From NCBI GenBank assembly GCA_964020155.1, contig OZ026556.1, positions 4,012,501 through 4,076,500 of the forward strand: 64,000 bases of DNA. Reading direction: 5' to 3'. How positions within the stretch are numbered: position 1 is the first letter of the stretch; the number at the start of each line of letters is the position of its first letter. The notes under the pieces were generated by a model. The model made no database searches. It was given only the letters and a program-made list of their open reading frames with translations, and had not been told where the DNA came from. The translations under genes and the position numbers were made by a program. This DNA comes from Chondrilla cf. caribensis. Its lineage: Eukaryota > Porifera > Demospongiae > Chondrillida > Chondrillidae. Shown here one piece after another: positions 10,443 to 30,325 of this stretch.

Positions 10443-12165
10443 ATGTCTTACCAATTGCAGCACGGGGCTACTCTGCAGGGCTACAACAACGAATTAGTGA
10501 AATGTAAGTTTGAGAACCACACTGAAGACCTTCTCTCCGTCTCGTGAAGCTGCTTGGTTTACTGCTTGTTTGTACTTTATTAACACAGGTATCGAAGATT
10601 TGTGCGCCAAAAGGGATGAGCTCCATCGCCAAATTTTGGTGGAAGAAGAAGAGAAATCAAAGCTACAGAATGATATCAGAATACTCACAGAAAGACTCAC
10701 CAAACTTAACGAGAGTCTAGCGAGAAAGATTTCAATGAGAAACGATTTCGACAGAACAATTGGAGAGACGGAGGGAGCTTACAACAAGGTAGACTACATT
10801 GAGGATCGAGTACCCGTTGTCATGTTGGGTAAAAGAGGATAATTTGGAACACACCAGGTCATTGGTAGTCGTAAGGCCTGACTATTGAGTGGAATTTGCG
10901 TCTTGTTCATGAAGTTCCCATGCATATGCAAAGGAGATTAACCAGCAATGAATGCTCAACTGTAGTTCAACATTGTCAATGCTCAAAGTCACCGGTACCT
11001 CTGCCACAGTACTCCTGATTACGGTATTATTCCAGTTATTTGGGGATAAACAGTTCTCTACTTCAAAGTGCAGTCTTCAAGCACGACTACTGTGTTCCAC
11101 TAGTAATGGTAGCTCTTAGCTACAACGTACCTGACAGTGAAGCCATCAACTTCCTTCTTGTGTGCTGGCTATCCACTAGTGGTCTAAATTACCTCATATT
11201 ACCTTATACATATGTATAGCTGACAAACCTGGCGTCATAACCATGCCAACTACGTACATGCACTACCCCAGTGGGGTTGTCCCCACACTGACTGCTGTGT
11301 CCACCTACGAATACTCGTTAATCCGTTTAATTCGTTTTCAAAGAATATGGCGGATAAACGAGTTTGGCGGATCAACTGGATATTCATTGGTACTTGTACA
11401 TTACATTGGTGCTAGGAAATTGTGGCGGATTGAAAGTTTTGGCAGATAAAGTGGTGGCAGATTAAAGAGAATTCACTGTACATCAGGAAAGCATGTGTTT
11501 GCAATCCGTATTACTGTATGACACTCCCAAGTACATAGTCTTGTACTCATGTGTTTCTCCATGTATTTTTTTTTTCACATGTGCATAAACCTGAAATGTG
11601 TTAGCTGGGTAGGAGTCTAACTCCTAACTAAGCTACATAGCTGAATGTGTTCGCTGGATAAGAGACTAGCTAACTCCTGACTAAGCTACATAGCTGAATG
11701 TGTTAGCTGGATAAGAGACTAGCTAACTCCTGAATCAGTATTGGGTAGTGTGGTGTAACCAAATATCATGATCAGTTGACGGTATCAATTGATTGCTTGC
11801 ATAGTCCCTGGAGGTCCATGTACATAGTGCAAACCAGCAGCAAACTGGTTGCTTTCTGACTACTTTTGGTTATGTAATCCCTCAGTGATCCGGGAACGTA
11901 CTACAGTCAAACCTGTTGTCTATGGCCGAAAGCTTTAGTGTACAACTTGTGTAGTGTCCAACAACTTTAGTGTAGACTCAGAATAGTCTGCTACCATTAT
12001 TCACCCACATTACTGGGAACATGCTGGTAGCATAGCTACTTATGTAGCTTGTTCAGTTTCAGACAAGTAATGCATGTTGATTTCATATTATTATTATTGT
12101 TGTTATTTTATGTTAATTCTGTCCATTGACTTGTCTTGTGACTATCGGATAAGCTATTCGAACAT

Positions 12166-12241
<76 letters not shown>

Positions 12242-12432
12242 CTTCATTCCTCTTGTATACTCATATGCATACTCATCACCTTTAGATTCTGGAGAGTTCA
12301 CAAAGTTTGGTTCACGTGTTGAAGAAGGAAGCTGGAACACTGAAGGAGAGAATGGCAGGAGAGACACCCCCTGTACAGAATTCGATGGCATCCAAAGACA
12401 TTAAAAGTGGACAGCCACTTAACACTAATTAG
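10443..12432 (+). CDS. SSNA1: SSNA1/NA14 homologue, microtubule and centrosome coiled-coil protein
   Basis: Three exons, 10443-10503, 10589-10788 and 12286-12432, join in phase to 135 residues (vertebrate protein 119). The reading is MSYQLQHGATLQGYNNELVK, then CIEDLCAKRDELHRQI, then a continuous coiled coil with LARKISMRNDFDRTIGETE, and after intron 2 ILESSQSLVHVLKKEAGTL. These segments match SSNA1 throughout. Donors are GTAAGT and GTAGAC; acceptors are AACACAG and CCTTTAG. SSNA1 forms fibrils that bind and branch microtubules at centrosomes, basal bodies and axons. Intron 2 (about 1.5 kb) carries an old MITE, a tandem repeat and a CA tract. If intron 2 were retained, a stop would follow within 18 codons. 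Confidence 0.95.
11310..11478. mobile_element. MITE of the TTAATCCGCCAC family, decayed left end
   Basis: In SSNA1 intron 2. It shares GGAAATTGTGGCGGATT, TTTGGCAGATAAAG and the right end AATTCACTG plus TA with the full copy at 37397-37570. Confidence 0.7.
11597..11735. repeat. Tandem repeat, about 58-bp unit, 2.5 copies
   Basis: The motifs ACTAAGCTACATAGCTGAAT, GTGTTAGCTGGATAAGAGA and CTAGCTAACTCCTGA recur in order within SSNA1 intron 2. Confidence 0.85.
12168..12240. repeat. (CA)n microsatellite
   Basis: Pure CA run ending 45 bases before the SSNA1 exon 3 acceptor. Confidence 0.97.
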
Positions 12433-12679
12433 AGTGTATTATATTAATTTATTCTAAAACTCATCCAGTAACCATTCTTACTAGTATTGCTGCACAATGT
12501 TGGTCATATTATGGCAGTCAAATTTTTATTCTGATATGTATATAACACTAAATTACTATGCATAATATTATGTCATAACTACAAACAATAATATTAAATT
12601 TTCTATAATACAAACACTACAAATTATACACAGGAAGTCTGAACTATTGTACAGGAATAATATAAATGCTTTTGCTTCC

Positions 12680-20134
<7,455 letters not shown>

Positions 20135-20592
20135 GGCTAAATCAAAGAACGAGGCTATATACGCTCTACGATAAATCCTTCAACTGGACTTCTAGGAATG
20201 AGTCGGAGCATATTTCCCTGGTATTCCCAGTAGCGAGTGACGAATATGACGAAATGGCTCGTCATGTCACACGACCTTCGTATGTACAATCCAATGTACA
20301 TTATTATAGGTAGACCTCGTTCTGACCGACTGGGAAAACATTGTATTATTAAACTTGGTAGGTGTGTTTGCTGTGTATTCATAAAGTTTGTTAGATGACA
20401 GATTCACAGTTAACCAACCCATTGCTATTTCATTTCAATATGTAGTATTGAGCCTCAAGTACCTTGTGAAGGACAAAATATTGCCCTACATCAAACTGAC
20501 TATAGTGAACAACCAGACTGTCCATTTAACAGGTTGTGAATAGTTGTCAAACAAACTTGGATATGTACACATTAAGATGAACTTCACTGAGG

Positions 20593-22140
20593 TTATGTTG
20601 TTCTGTTTGGGATAGTATAGGGTTTTTTTCTGGTAGAAGTTATCGTATTAGATGTGAGCAGTGGTTGTGAGTGTGGCTGTACATGTAGCAATGGAGAGCG
20701 TGCATAGGGGGTGGAGTTCAGCAGGGGACGGCGAGGGGATGTGGAGTCCAATAACGGAGGACGAGGGGGCGGAGGCAAACTTGGTGGAGATGGTAGAGTT
20801 GAGCTCGGTTGGGATGGTGGAGGTAAACTTGGGGGAGACGGTGGATTATTTTGCTTCATTGCCTTCAATTTCTCTTCAAGTGCTTCTATCTTTGCATTGG
20901 AACTACAAGTGAGTACAAGGGGAAACAAGTAAGTCCAATGCATGTTATCTGTGTGACAATCAGTTTATTTAAACAATACAAGTTGAAAGATGAAACCATA
21001 GATACTCTATACCCCACTCATGATGAAACATTCTAGTATTTAGGGAGAACCAAGGCTGCTCACACAATGGAAATAAACAGGATAGATGAAAAGAAACAAA
21101 ATTCATAATATGAAAGAGCTCCTAAAAATGAAAGACTGTATGTTTGAAAGGGTACCACATAGAGTGAATACCGCTCATTTCTGGACCAGTCCCACAAGAC
21201 AAGAGAACACCGGGGTGGTAGCATGGGTGCAAGTAGTTCAGTAGGACAATCAACCACACTTCAGTTGACTTTAAACCCAGAACAAGTACATGTGGACATG
21301 AGCATTGAATTACCAAAACTATAGTGAAAACGGAAATAATTGACAGTACCTCCTGTAGTTACTAGTTGTAGGAAAGCCATGTTTCCTTAACTCAGTAACC
21401 TGAAAAAACAGGACCACCCCTGCCACATACCATTAACCACAATACACTGCTATATACTGTGCCACAGCAAATTGTAGCCGTATATAGATTGAAACCTATC
21501 TATACCAAGTGGAGTGTTTTCTATCTCAATCATGACATTAAAGTTGAGTTCAGTTTTACAGTACGACACCAGTGCATGGGCTGGTCCACTGAGATGCCTG
21601 CAGTCGGTGCATACTCACCTGGTACTTCTCGGCAATGGTTCAGATACATCGCTTGCACACCACGTCAGAGATGTCACATCGGCCTGAGAACAATAAATAG
21701 ACCAGATGACACAAGTATACAGAACAATAATCACTAATAATCAATGTAAATCATGAAAGAAATTAAAAAAAATACATAGGTTTGAGATCCGTGATGAAGT
21801 AACAATCACAATTATGAAGTATGTCTATATATGAAAGACAAGAGACCAGTAATGATATTCAAGGTGGCTGATAGCTGCAGATCAGGTAAGGTGTAGTGAT
21901 GGCGAGGAGTCATGTAGCAGGTGAATAGACAGTGACTCACATTTTTTGATGGCACCACATCAGGTTTGGCCCAATCAACAACTAGCTTCTGACCCAATGC
22001 CTTCTTACCTCTTAGAGCTTTTTTGGCATTTTGGGCTTCCTGTATGAAGAGAATTGATTCACTAAATGCTGGGGTGTTCAATTTCTTGCACATACATAGT
22101 TCTCAGACTCAGATACAGACACACACACGTACATGCACAT

Positions 22141-22209
<69 letters not shown>

Positions 22210-22486
22210 ACTCCAGACAGAGTCACCATTAGTGTACTCATTGCAATAGAAAATCACAGTATAGCTGCTGATATTGGTGCATGTTGCCCAAAGGTTCATC
22301 AAGTAGTGTTTCATACACAAACCTTTCTAGATGGATATTCTACAAACGCATAGCCTCTAGGTTCTCTTGAAGATTGTCCACGAGTATTAAAAAGGTACCT
22401 CATTGATCTTATTTCTCCGAAAGGTCTTAGGATCTTCAATAACTGCTCACTGCAAAGAGTTATCAAACAATATAACTAGGAATTAT

Positions 22487-22523
<37 letters not shown>

Positions 22524-22529
22524 ATGTGT

Positions 22530-22625
<96 letters not shown>

Positions 22626-22852
22626 ACAGAATGGTAATTTTGCAAAGAGTAAATTGTGCAACAGAGCCCTCATTTGGTCTTGTGATACTAGTTCCAAGAA
22701 ACTTACAGGGTGATCCTCTTGTCAATGTTGCCAATCCAAAGTTTATGAGCCTGAATAGATATCCCGGATGTTGGATATTCCGGTGGCATTGAAGTTTCAT
22801 CTGTCTTGTCAGATTCAAGGTCTTCTTTAACTTCAGTCTCCTTCTCTGTCAT
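20593..22852 (-). CDS. RBM18: RBM18 homologue, RRM RNA-binding protein
   Basis: Six minus-strand exons (22707-22852, 22399-22449, 22323-22365, 21941-22039, 21619-21683, 20593-20902) join in phase to 237 residues; the vertebrate protein has 190. One RRM spans about 36-115: RNP2 is KLWIGNI (37-43), helix 1 EQLLKILRPFGEI, RNP1 RGYAFVEY (69-76), and the last strand QKLVVDWAKPDV. After the RRM comes the family's short helix NAKIEALEEKLKAMK, then a long Pro/Ser-rich tail (PPSPPSLPPPSQP) that is expanded compared with vertebrates. The assignment rests on this order and on the match around HKLWIGNIDKRITL. RBM18 is a little-studied, probably nuclear RNA-binding protein. The start codon is 261 bp from that of CCDC137 on the other strand. 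Confidence 0.9.
22139..22207. repeat. (CA)n microsatellite
   Basis: Pure CA tract in RBM18 intron 3. Confidence 0.97.
22492..22624. repeat. Compound (CT)n-(GT)n microsatellite
   Basis: A CT run (about 22492-22521) followed by a GT run in RBM18 intron 1, 80 bp from the exon 1 donor. Confidence 0.97.
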
Positions 22853-23113
22853 CTAGAACTGAACGAATATCGAGCACATAACAATCCAGGGCCAATCACG
22901 ATTCACAGTCCTTCATGTTTTTTTCGAGTTTTTCCGTTCTTATGCGTTAATAAACCATCAACACCGTCGACAAGGAACTTGAAATAATCCGTATCTGTAC
23001 TACTAGTGACTGGTTGGTTGCTTCGGCGCATACGTATAGATACTCTATTGGAGACTGCACGTTGGTGCGTGAGTTGTCTCAGTGCCTCTCGGATTAAGTA
23101 GTGTACCTTGTGC
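22853..23113. promoter_or_regulatory. Shared promoter interval RBM18/CCDC137
   Basis: A 261-bp interval between divergent start codons. No TATA box seen. Confidence 0.45.
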
Positions 23114-24298
23114 ATGGGTCGCCAGCGGTCGAAGAAACTGAAGTCAGTTGATCCTTACTACCTGGGACCTAAGGAAGACGTTCGAGATGCGTAAGTACTG
23201 TAACTGTGTGAACGATTGCGTGTGGTCCAGCTGGTCTTCATCTGTTGTGAGGTGTAAAAATGTCCTAACTATTTCCTACTAGTAGTGAGTCATGCATAAC
23301 CCACCTGCACCTGCTACTGTGCTTATTGTACCTTTGGTAGACACAAACACAATCTAAAACCAGCGGACCCGGAGGACCAGCCGGCGCCTAATAAGGTGAA
23401 ACTGCTTTTTGCAGGACTTTCGGATAACAAGCAAACAAAAGCAACAACAGGTGAGATGAAAAGTAAACAAGTCAGATGGTGCATGTAATGTATACGTAAT
23501 TTGTGCATTGTATCACCTAACACCTAATTATAATAGTATTCACTGTTATTGTACATGTGTGTAAGTTAACCATACTAAACAGGGTACACTTTACAATGTT
23601 CAGATATTTTGGAGACCTCTACGTGGTCTGACATGACCAGAAAGAGAGGGGCAGGAGGGAAAGAGGCCACTTTAGATGACGGGAGAGGAAAGAGACACAC
23701 AGCTTTCAAGAGGGCAAAGGGTGAGAGCAATCGGCAGTTTCTTGAACGAGTTGATCGCGAGACCAACGACGAAATGGTTGAGCATTACAAGAAATCGAAA
23801 CAGAAATCGGAAAAGAAGAAATTGTGAGTAGTAATTGTGGAACATTTGTGAATAGAAGGATTCCATTCAGTGTGATATGTTTGCACATGCACAACAAGTA
23901 TGTACGATGGACCCTTTTGCTTGGTATGGTTGATGAGCTACTACATAGCAAAAAGGTACAATGAATGTAAAATATTTCAACGAAGATAGTCTTCATCAGC
24001 TACATAGCATGCATGCTGACTCATCTGTTCTTGTGTCTGTGTGCACTCATCATCCAGTAGGACAGTGTATACCAGCACAACTGTTGAATGTGTAATGTTT
24101 CCACGATTTTTACACTGCATAGAAACATACGTATATGTTCGTACATATACATACGTATACTGCGTATCCTATACATGTGTGTGGGGTGGTCTGCTTAGGT
24201 ATGCTGCTCGTAGGAAGAGGAAGGCACACTGGAAGAAGACAGGAGAATCTGTTGAGGGGCTGAAGGAAGTCTACGAAGGTATGCTGGCAGAAATAATA

Positions 24299-24340
<42 letters not shown>

Positions 24341-24732
24341 TGCACCCCTACACATTCTGCCTCAACTTCCTTTAGATCAAGTCAAATTCGGTGAAGTAGT
24401 CCAGGAACCTCCACAATTGACTAGCAAACCACGCAAAGCCGCAAAGAGCTCAAAGGTTAGTTAACTTTTTGTTATTCCATCCCTGCATTGATGTATGTTT
24501 CCACTCCCATTTTTCAAACCAGACTCAGAAGGCACTATCTCTACGATTTGTCCAAGACAACCCTGCCATCCAGAGTTCACTTGCTTCCGCGAAACAGTCT
24601 GGAGTTTCGTGCAAGACAAAGACAATTGAGGATCAAAGACGCCAACAGGAGTTAGAAATTGAGAGGCAGCGTGTTGTAGAGGTGTATCGGATGAAGAAGA
24701 AGATCAAGACTTCACAGACCAACCAAACTTGA
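23114..24732 (+). CDS. CCDC137: CCDC137 homologue
   Basis: Six exons (23114-23190, 23341-23450, 23604-23823, 24199-24278, 24376-24455, 24523-24732) join in phase to 258 residues; the vertebrate protein has about 289. The product is basic and helical: MGRQRSKKLKSVDPYYLGPK at the start, FKRAKGESNRQFLERVDRE in the middle, then KFGEVVQEPPQLTSKPRK and a C-terminal helix QELEIERQRVVEVYRMKKK. The pairs KGES.......R and VKFGEVV..PP.LT are the hallmark segments of CCDC137, a nuclear/nucleolar coiled-coil protein of uncertain function in animals. Introns 1-5 are all shorter than 400 bp and have clean GT-AG ends. Confidence 0.85.
24303..24332. repeat. Short (CA)n run
   Basis: CA run in CCDC137 intron 4. 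Confidence 0.9.
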
Positions 24733-25327
24733 TTGTTATACATTTTTGAGTTGATGTCTGTTAGCATATTTAATTTTTATTCGATTGCGATACATCCTTT
24801 GATCACTTGTGGGTTGACGTATGCATGTGCAATGTACATACGTATACGTACACTAAGCATTGATGCACTCACTGCATCCTGTACAGTATCATGTTAGTTA
24901 TTAATGCGATTTATTATCCAATGAATTCCTGATGATCTGCTAAAATTTAAAGTTTAAATTCTATGTGTCTCAATTTTCTATGTATGTCAATTTAATCTAT
25001 CAGTACTGACCAGCATCTAGTTAATCAACCAAACTTAAACTCGATAGTCCACCATACATTTTGAACACAAATTATGGCACAATAATGAGAATTGACCGTA
25101 CATGCCAACTGGACTGGATGCATGTGTACACACTAATTCATATTTGTTCATAGAAAAACCACAACTGCAGTCCTGGTGTTTCACCATTCAAAGAAACAAA
25201 GCATATGAAAAGTAATCACCATAAAATAAAGGAAAATAAATGTATATCACATTCTTTAAATTAAATAAAGATGAGATACAATTATTGAAACACGCAACAA
25301 TAATATTAGATTGATTGATGATAGATT
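24733..25327. other. Spacer between convergent CCDC137 and TMEM104
   Basis: AT-rich spacer with no gene seen; presumably holds both 3' UTRs. Confidence 0.7.
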
Positions 25328-26878
25328 CTAATACTTCCCAGTTGCTTTCAGAATCTGATACACCAACACGAGGACAACACACACGAAGGACCACACAAGA
25401 ACACCAACCACACATACAATGTTGTTAAAGATGGACTTGTGTTTGTTGCGGTAGACGCCCAATTCCTTCTGTACCGTCCTGCGAGCCAGAACTGCCAGAA
25501 AGACGGGAATAACATATTGGACCCCCACACCCGGGATGGATCCCGTTATGGCCACCATCAACTCCTCGTTCTGAGTGGCAAAAGCGAGGGCAAAGGGAGG
25601 AACAATAGCCACCAGAGGGAAGACAATTCGCTCAATGAGGAAATGGTACTTCTTTCCACCTCGAAAGGAGCGGAAGAGTGCCTTGATTGTTTCTCTCAGC
25701 GTAACAGAAATGATGGGGAAGTTTGTGCTCAGTGTGAACACCGGAAACAGGATGAGATAGTAAGCAATGACGATAGGAATGAATGAATCTTTTCCAAAGA
25801 AATTGAGTGTATACAGCTGCTCGATAGCAAAGGGTCCACTCCTGGGGAGCCAGAAAACAGCCGTGTATGCCACAACGAGGTATATCGAGAGAACAAGGAT
25901 GTAATCGACCAGTAACAGTTTGAACAGGTGGCGCTTGGTGGTCATCGGTGTGATCATCCCAGGCAGAGAATGATGGCACATGAAAGAGTAGATGCTTATG
26001 CCAAACAGAGCTGGAATCCCGGTGACATCTGCTGGGACAGGATTGACCTCATCTCTATGGGAACCAATGACGATGCCAATAACTGCTATGACGATCATCA
26101 TTATGAAGGCTAAGAGTGGAGAGAGGGGGAGGGGGAGCGTTACGACAACACAGCAATAATGGTATGCACAGAGCAGGTGAGATCAAGACAATGCAACTGT
26201 GCACACTACGAGGGACATACGTACCAGCATTCCTCAGGACAGAGGTTAGAATCTGTAGAAACTTGGTGCGTTGAAGGTTGAAGAAAGTGAAAGGTCCCAA
26301 CAGTACAATGAAAGCGGCCTGGAGGAAGGGAAAGGGCATAATGCGTACACAAACAACACACAGTACTTGGATGTATGTACAGTATAACCAGTATATTGCA
26401 GACACTAACATTTACTGCATCAGACCAATTTATAATGTAGATCGTACACACAGTACACCAGTGTAGGGGATATAGTATGTACCAGTGTAGGGGACACAGT
26501 ATGTACAAGTGTAGGGCACACAGCATGTACCAGTGTAGGGGGCACAGCATGTACCAGTGTAGGGGACACAGTATGTACTAGTGTAGGGGATAGAACATGT
26601 ACAAGTGTAGGAGGCACAGCATGTACCAGTGTAGGGGACATGCTGAGGTTGAGTCACCAGGGACACATAGTAGATCTGCTGTCCAGTCAGTGGTCCTGCA
26701 CAAGTGTTTGAAGAGGAATTACTCTCGTTTGAGAAAAAACTGTTGTTGTAGAAGGCACTGGAGTTTGGTTGAGTAGTGGGAGGAGGACTGCACCAGGAGC
26801 AACAGAGGAAGGGTTGAACATAACCCATGTATACATAAATATGTACACTACTTGTGTGTGTAGGTGTAGGTGTGTGTG

Positions 26879-26934
<56 letters not shown>

Positions 26935-27703
26935 GTGTGTGTGTGTGTGCGTGTGTGTGCCACACATAAATTGTAATCATCACACATAAATTGTAATCAT
27001 CAATATACATCAAATGCTAGAACAAGGACAGTGTTAGTGTACGTAACTTGCTTCCCTCACCAAACAGTTTGTTGAATGCTCTTGGGCACAGCGATAGCAT
27101 ATATCGCCAGATCTCCATACAGGTACAGACACTTGCATACATAGTACAGCACCAAGCCAACTGAACACGGAGGAGAGAAAAAGTGGAGAATACATCATGT
27201 TCCAAAGTAATTTCTTTTGTAACATACCCTACAACTACGTATTACAACATACGACAATATCATTGCAACATATGCTGCTATTGCAACATACTACTAGTCT
27301 ACACTACTATTGCAATATACTACTATTGCAACATAATACACTGATATTACAACATAATACACTCAATCACTCAGGCCTTTTTTACTCACAGGAATTAACT
27401 ACATACTCTCTACACTAGAGATACGTATACACATGTACATACTTCGTGGTGTGTGTGCGGAGACCCACACATGCAGGTACCTTTATGGTAGAAAAGAGTG
27501 GCCATTTCAGCCATTTCCACTTTAACTGTTATCTCGTACATGTCCACTGGATCGGCTTTAGCTGCAATGAAACACGTGCATACACTCAAACAATGAAGAT
27601 CACTTGGCCTCCTACATCTGGTACTGCATAGGCAAGTTTTGACAATACTCACCACCAACATACCTATAAGCGGCATCTCTTCTGAGGTACTATCAGACAT
27701 TCC

Positions 27704-27744
<41 letters not shown>

Positions 27745-29594
27745 GCGCACGTATATATACAGAAACATACAAGAATTGTATATGTATACCGAATTGTACT
27801 GTTGTACCTAAAAGCCATTATACTAGTTGACCACAAACACAGGTCTTTTGTATTCAACCTGATTGAAAAAATAGCTCAAATGCCCAAATGACCTCCTAAA
27901 CCTCCAGTGAATATCTCTCATAAGCCCTAAACAACAGTCCTAGCCAGAAACATGCCAATCACTTTGTATCCTCCACCATAATTAACAAGCTTGTGGTGTA
28001 ACACACGTCCACCATGGGATACCCCGTCTACTGACCCACGGGAAACTCACAGGCTCATCTTTCTGCAGGGTTGGTTTTGTGCAATTCAGTTTCAGGTTTC
28101 TGTGGCGATAGATTGCATTCGCAGCTGCCATGGCCTCAATGACGAATGTGGCAGTGACGTAGCTGAGACCACATAGCAAGCAGATCAGGACAGTCCCGAT
28201 GACGAACCCTGCCTGGCTGAAGGCTATGGGCAGGGCCAGAGCTCCCACACCGACAATCAGGTTGAAAATGTAGACCAGAGCCACCTTGTGGTAGGAGGAC
28301 AAGAGATGGGGTGAACCTTGTTACACGCTAAAGATACACTACCAACTGTGTACAGTGGAACCTCTCTATTGAGGACACTTTACATATGGAGCCTTGATTT
28401 ATGCCTCATTACAGAGGTTCCTCAAAACTCAGAGGTCATTCAATACACTACAGTACTACTACACTGGGACAATCCACGGTGTCCTTAGCAAACTACAGTA
28501 CTGCTACACTGGGACAAACCATGGTGTCCTTAGCACACTACAGTACTGTTACACTGGGACAATCCATGGTGTCCTTAGCACACTACAGTACTGCTACACT
28601 GGGACAATCCATGGTGTCCTTAGAAACTACAGTACTGCTACACTGGGACAATCCATGGTGTCCTTAGCACACTACAGCACTACTACACTGGGACAATCCA
28701 CGGTGTCCTTAGCACACTACAGTACTACTACACTGGGACAATCCATGGTGTCCTTAGCACAGTGATTCCCTCAATTTGGATACTTACGACAAACTGGTTC
28801 TGCTGTATAACATGAAGGCCATTTTGATGAAAGATGTAATTATTGCTAACTTCCGTTTGTCCACTACATATATGGTTGAACCAACCTGATACTCTTGCAT
28901 AGCCAGACCAAACCAAGCGACCATTTTGAAAGAGGAGCTAGCGTGGATGTCTGGCTATGCGAGACTACCCACTTACCACAAAATTAAAAAGAGCTCACAT
29001 TTCTTAAACACCAAATGACAGTTCAGCATACCAGGACATATTGCCATACATGAGTCTGGTGTTTTGAGCTGACAGACTTTGTGTTAACTGAAAATTAGTA
29101 TCAAAGAGTTTGTACTGAAAGGGTCATCCCAATGTACCATAACAAGGAAGTGTGGGTGTGGAGGATGGGAGGGGCCGTGTGGACAAGGAGAGGTGGGTGT
29201 GGAGGATGGGAGGGGCTGTATGGACAAGGAGAGGTGGGTGTGGAGGATGGGAGGGGCTGTGTGGACCAATATGACACGCATGATATGACTCTTCAAATCT
29301 AATAAAACAGTATAATTACATACATGGATACACAGACATATAAAATCTTGTATGCACTAGACAAAATACCTAATATCAAGGAAGCATAATTGAAACACAT
29401 GAAATACTTAACAAGCAGCATACAACAAAACTATCACTATTAATTTGATCCATTGAGCACTGCCCATAATGCTCAATCACATTCTATTAGTTAAAAACAA
29501 ACTGAAAATACACGATAGATTTCTTTACCGGTGGATAATATGAATCCACGGGTTTACTTCCATCTTCCGATTCTTTCTTTCCAAAGCACTTCAT
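25328..29594 (-). CDS. TMEM104: TMEM104 homologue, amino-acid-transporter-fold membrane protein
   Basis: Eight minus-strand exons (29529-29594, 28051-28284, 27664-27703, 27481-27561, 27061-27160, 26658-26787, 26225-26318, 25328-26109) join in phase to 508 residues; the vertebrate protein has 496. Family hallmarks appear in order: VYIFNLIVGVGALALP, TFVIEAMAAANA, LYLYGDLAIYAIAVP, VLLGPFTFFNLQRTKFLQIL, GISIYSFMCHHSLPGMITP, FPVFTLSTNFPIISVTLR and VGVQYVIPVFLAV. Ten or eleven membrane spans can be picked out. A Ser/Asn-rich luminal loop with several N-glycosylation sequons lies in exon 6. The fold belongs to the SLC32/36/38-like amino-acid transporter superfamily; the substrate of TMEM104 is not established. 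Its start codon is 87 bp from that of IQCK. Confidence 0.95.
26455..26640. repeat. 24-bp minisatellite, about 8 copies
   Basis: Repeats of AGTGTAGGGGACACAGTATG plus TACC in TMEM104 intron 6, with small changes between copies. Confidence 0.92.
26866..26960. repeat. (GT)n microsatellite
   Basis: GT tract in TMEM104 intron 5. Confidence 0.97.
27707..27741. repeat. (GT)n microsatellite
   Basis: Short GT tract directly upstream (on the minus strand) of the 40-base TMEM104 exon 3; on that strand it reads CA and abuts the splice acceptor. Confidence 0.95.
28351..28445. mobile_element. Left end of a pogo-like MITE
   Basis: It begins TA CAGTGGAACCTCTCTATT and continues with GAGGACACTTT, CTCATTACAGAGG and CAGAGGTCATT, matching the complete copy at 50874-51035. 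Its right end is missing; the interior runs into the 45-bp tandem array that follows. Confidence 0.75.
28446..28762. repeat. 45-bp minisatellite of 7 copies derived from MITE interior
   Basis: Each unit contains CTACAGTACT, ACACTGGGACAATCCA and GGTGTCCTTAGCACA. The equivalent stretch occurs once inside the related element at 50874-51035 (CACAGTACTACACCGGGAGA then GGTGTCCTTA). It lies in TMEM104 intron 1. Confidence 0.9.
28893..28964. mobile_element. 72-bp foldback element
   Basis: TCTTGCATAGCCAGAC at the left and GTCTGGCTATGCGAGA at the right are 16-bp inverted repeats with one mismatch around a 40-bp interior. A single end with the same 16 bases occurs at 4858-4873, so the sequence is dispersed. 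Confidence 0.7.
29161..29275. repeat. 41-bp minisatellite, about 3 copies
   Basis: GAGGATGGGAGGGGC and GTGGACAAGGAGAGGTGGGT alternate, with the unit start at 29161, 29202 and 29243, in TMEM104 intron 1. Confidence 0.9.
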
Positions 29595-29681
29595 TACGTT
29601 ATCTAGGGTCTATGGGTTCGCCCTGCAGGAGTGACAGGACTACAAGCACGAGGAGAATTTGGACTGGAAACGGGAAATAAA
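29595..29681. promoter_or_regulatory. Shared promoter interval TMEM104/IQCK
   Basis: An 87-bp interval between divergent start codons. Confidence 0.45.
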
Positions 29682-30237
29682 ATGGAACTAGCGTTGTTTA
29701 CTCGGCAACCATCCACAGCAGAAGGATCATGCAGGGACAACACGCTAAAGGTTGGCGTAAGTGTAGCATTTCGTCGAGTACTTTTAATAGTTCGCTGAAC
29801 ATCGTGTGAAATGCAAGCAGGCATTATCATTTCAACATGTGTTTACATTCGTAGAGAGACCAGAAGTATATCTAGAGAGGACCGTTTTCCCCGCCCTCCT
29901 GGCTGGTTTAGAAGCGCTGCTGCACACGGCAAAGGGAACAGAAGTGAGTCACTCCCTGCTATCACAATTCAGTGTACGCCAAAATGACTTTTGACCTTGC
30001 AGAGAAGAAGGCGCTTCAACCCGTTGGATTTCCTCTGTGAATATTTATACAAGTGAGTGGATCAGGTGTGCGATATATCTGGTGGCATGTGGGATCATGA
30101 AGTGTTGCTCTTTGTGTTGAAGTAATAATCCGTATCAACCGGAAAGAGAAAAAGTTATACTTGCAGAAATCCCCTTTGTGAAACAAGAATGGATTGAAAA
30201 GTTAGTATGTACCTTGCACTGTAGAGTCTTGATACAT

Positions 30238-30325
<88 letters not shown>

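Noticed and set aside
21336..21395. Candidate exon (VTELRKHGFPTTSNYR) in RBM18 intron 5
   Set aside because: It has an acceptor and an ordinary sequence, but does not fit the phase left by RBM18 exon 5; skipping it gives the conserved NAKIEALEEKLK helix in frame.
28394..28765. 123-residue repetitive open frame
   Set aside because: It is the translation of the 45-bp MITE-derived minisatellite inside TMEM104 intron 1.
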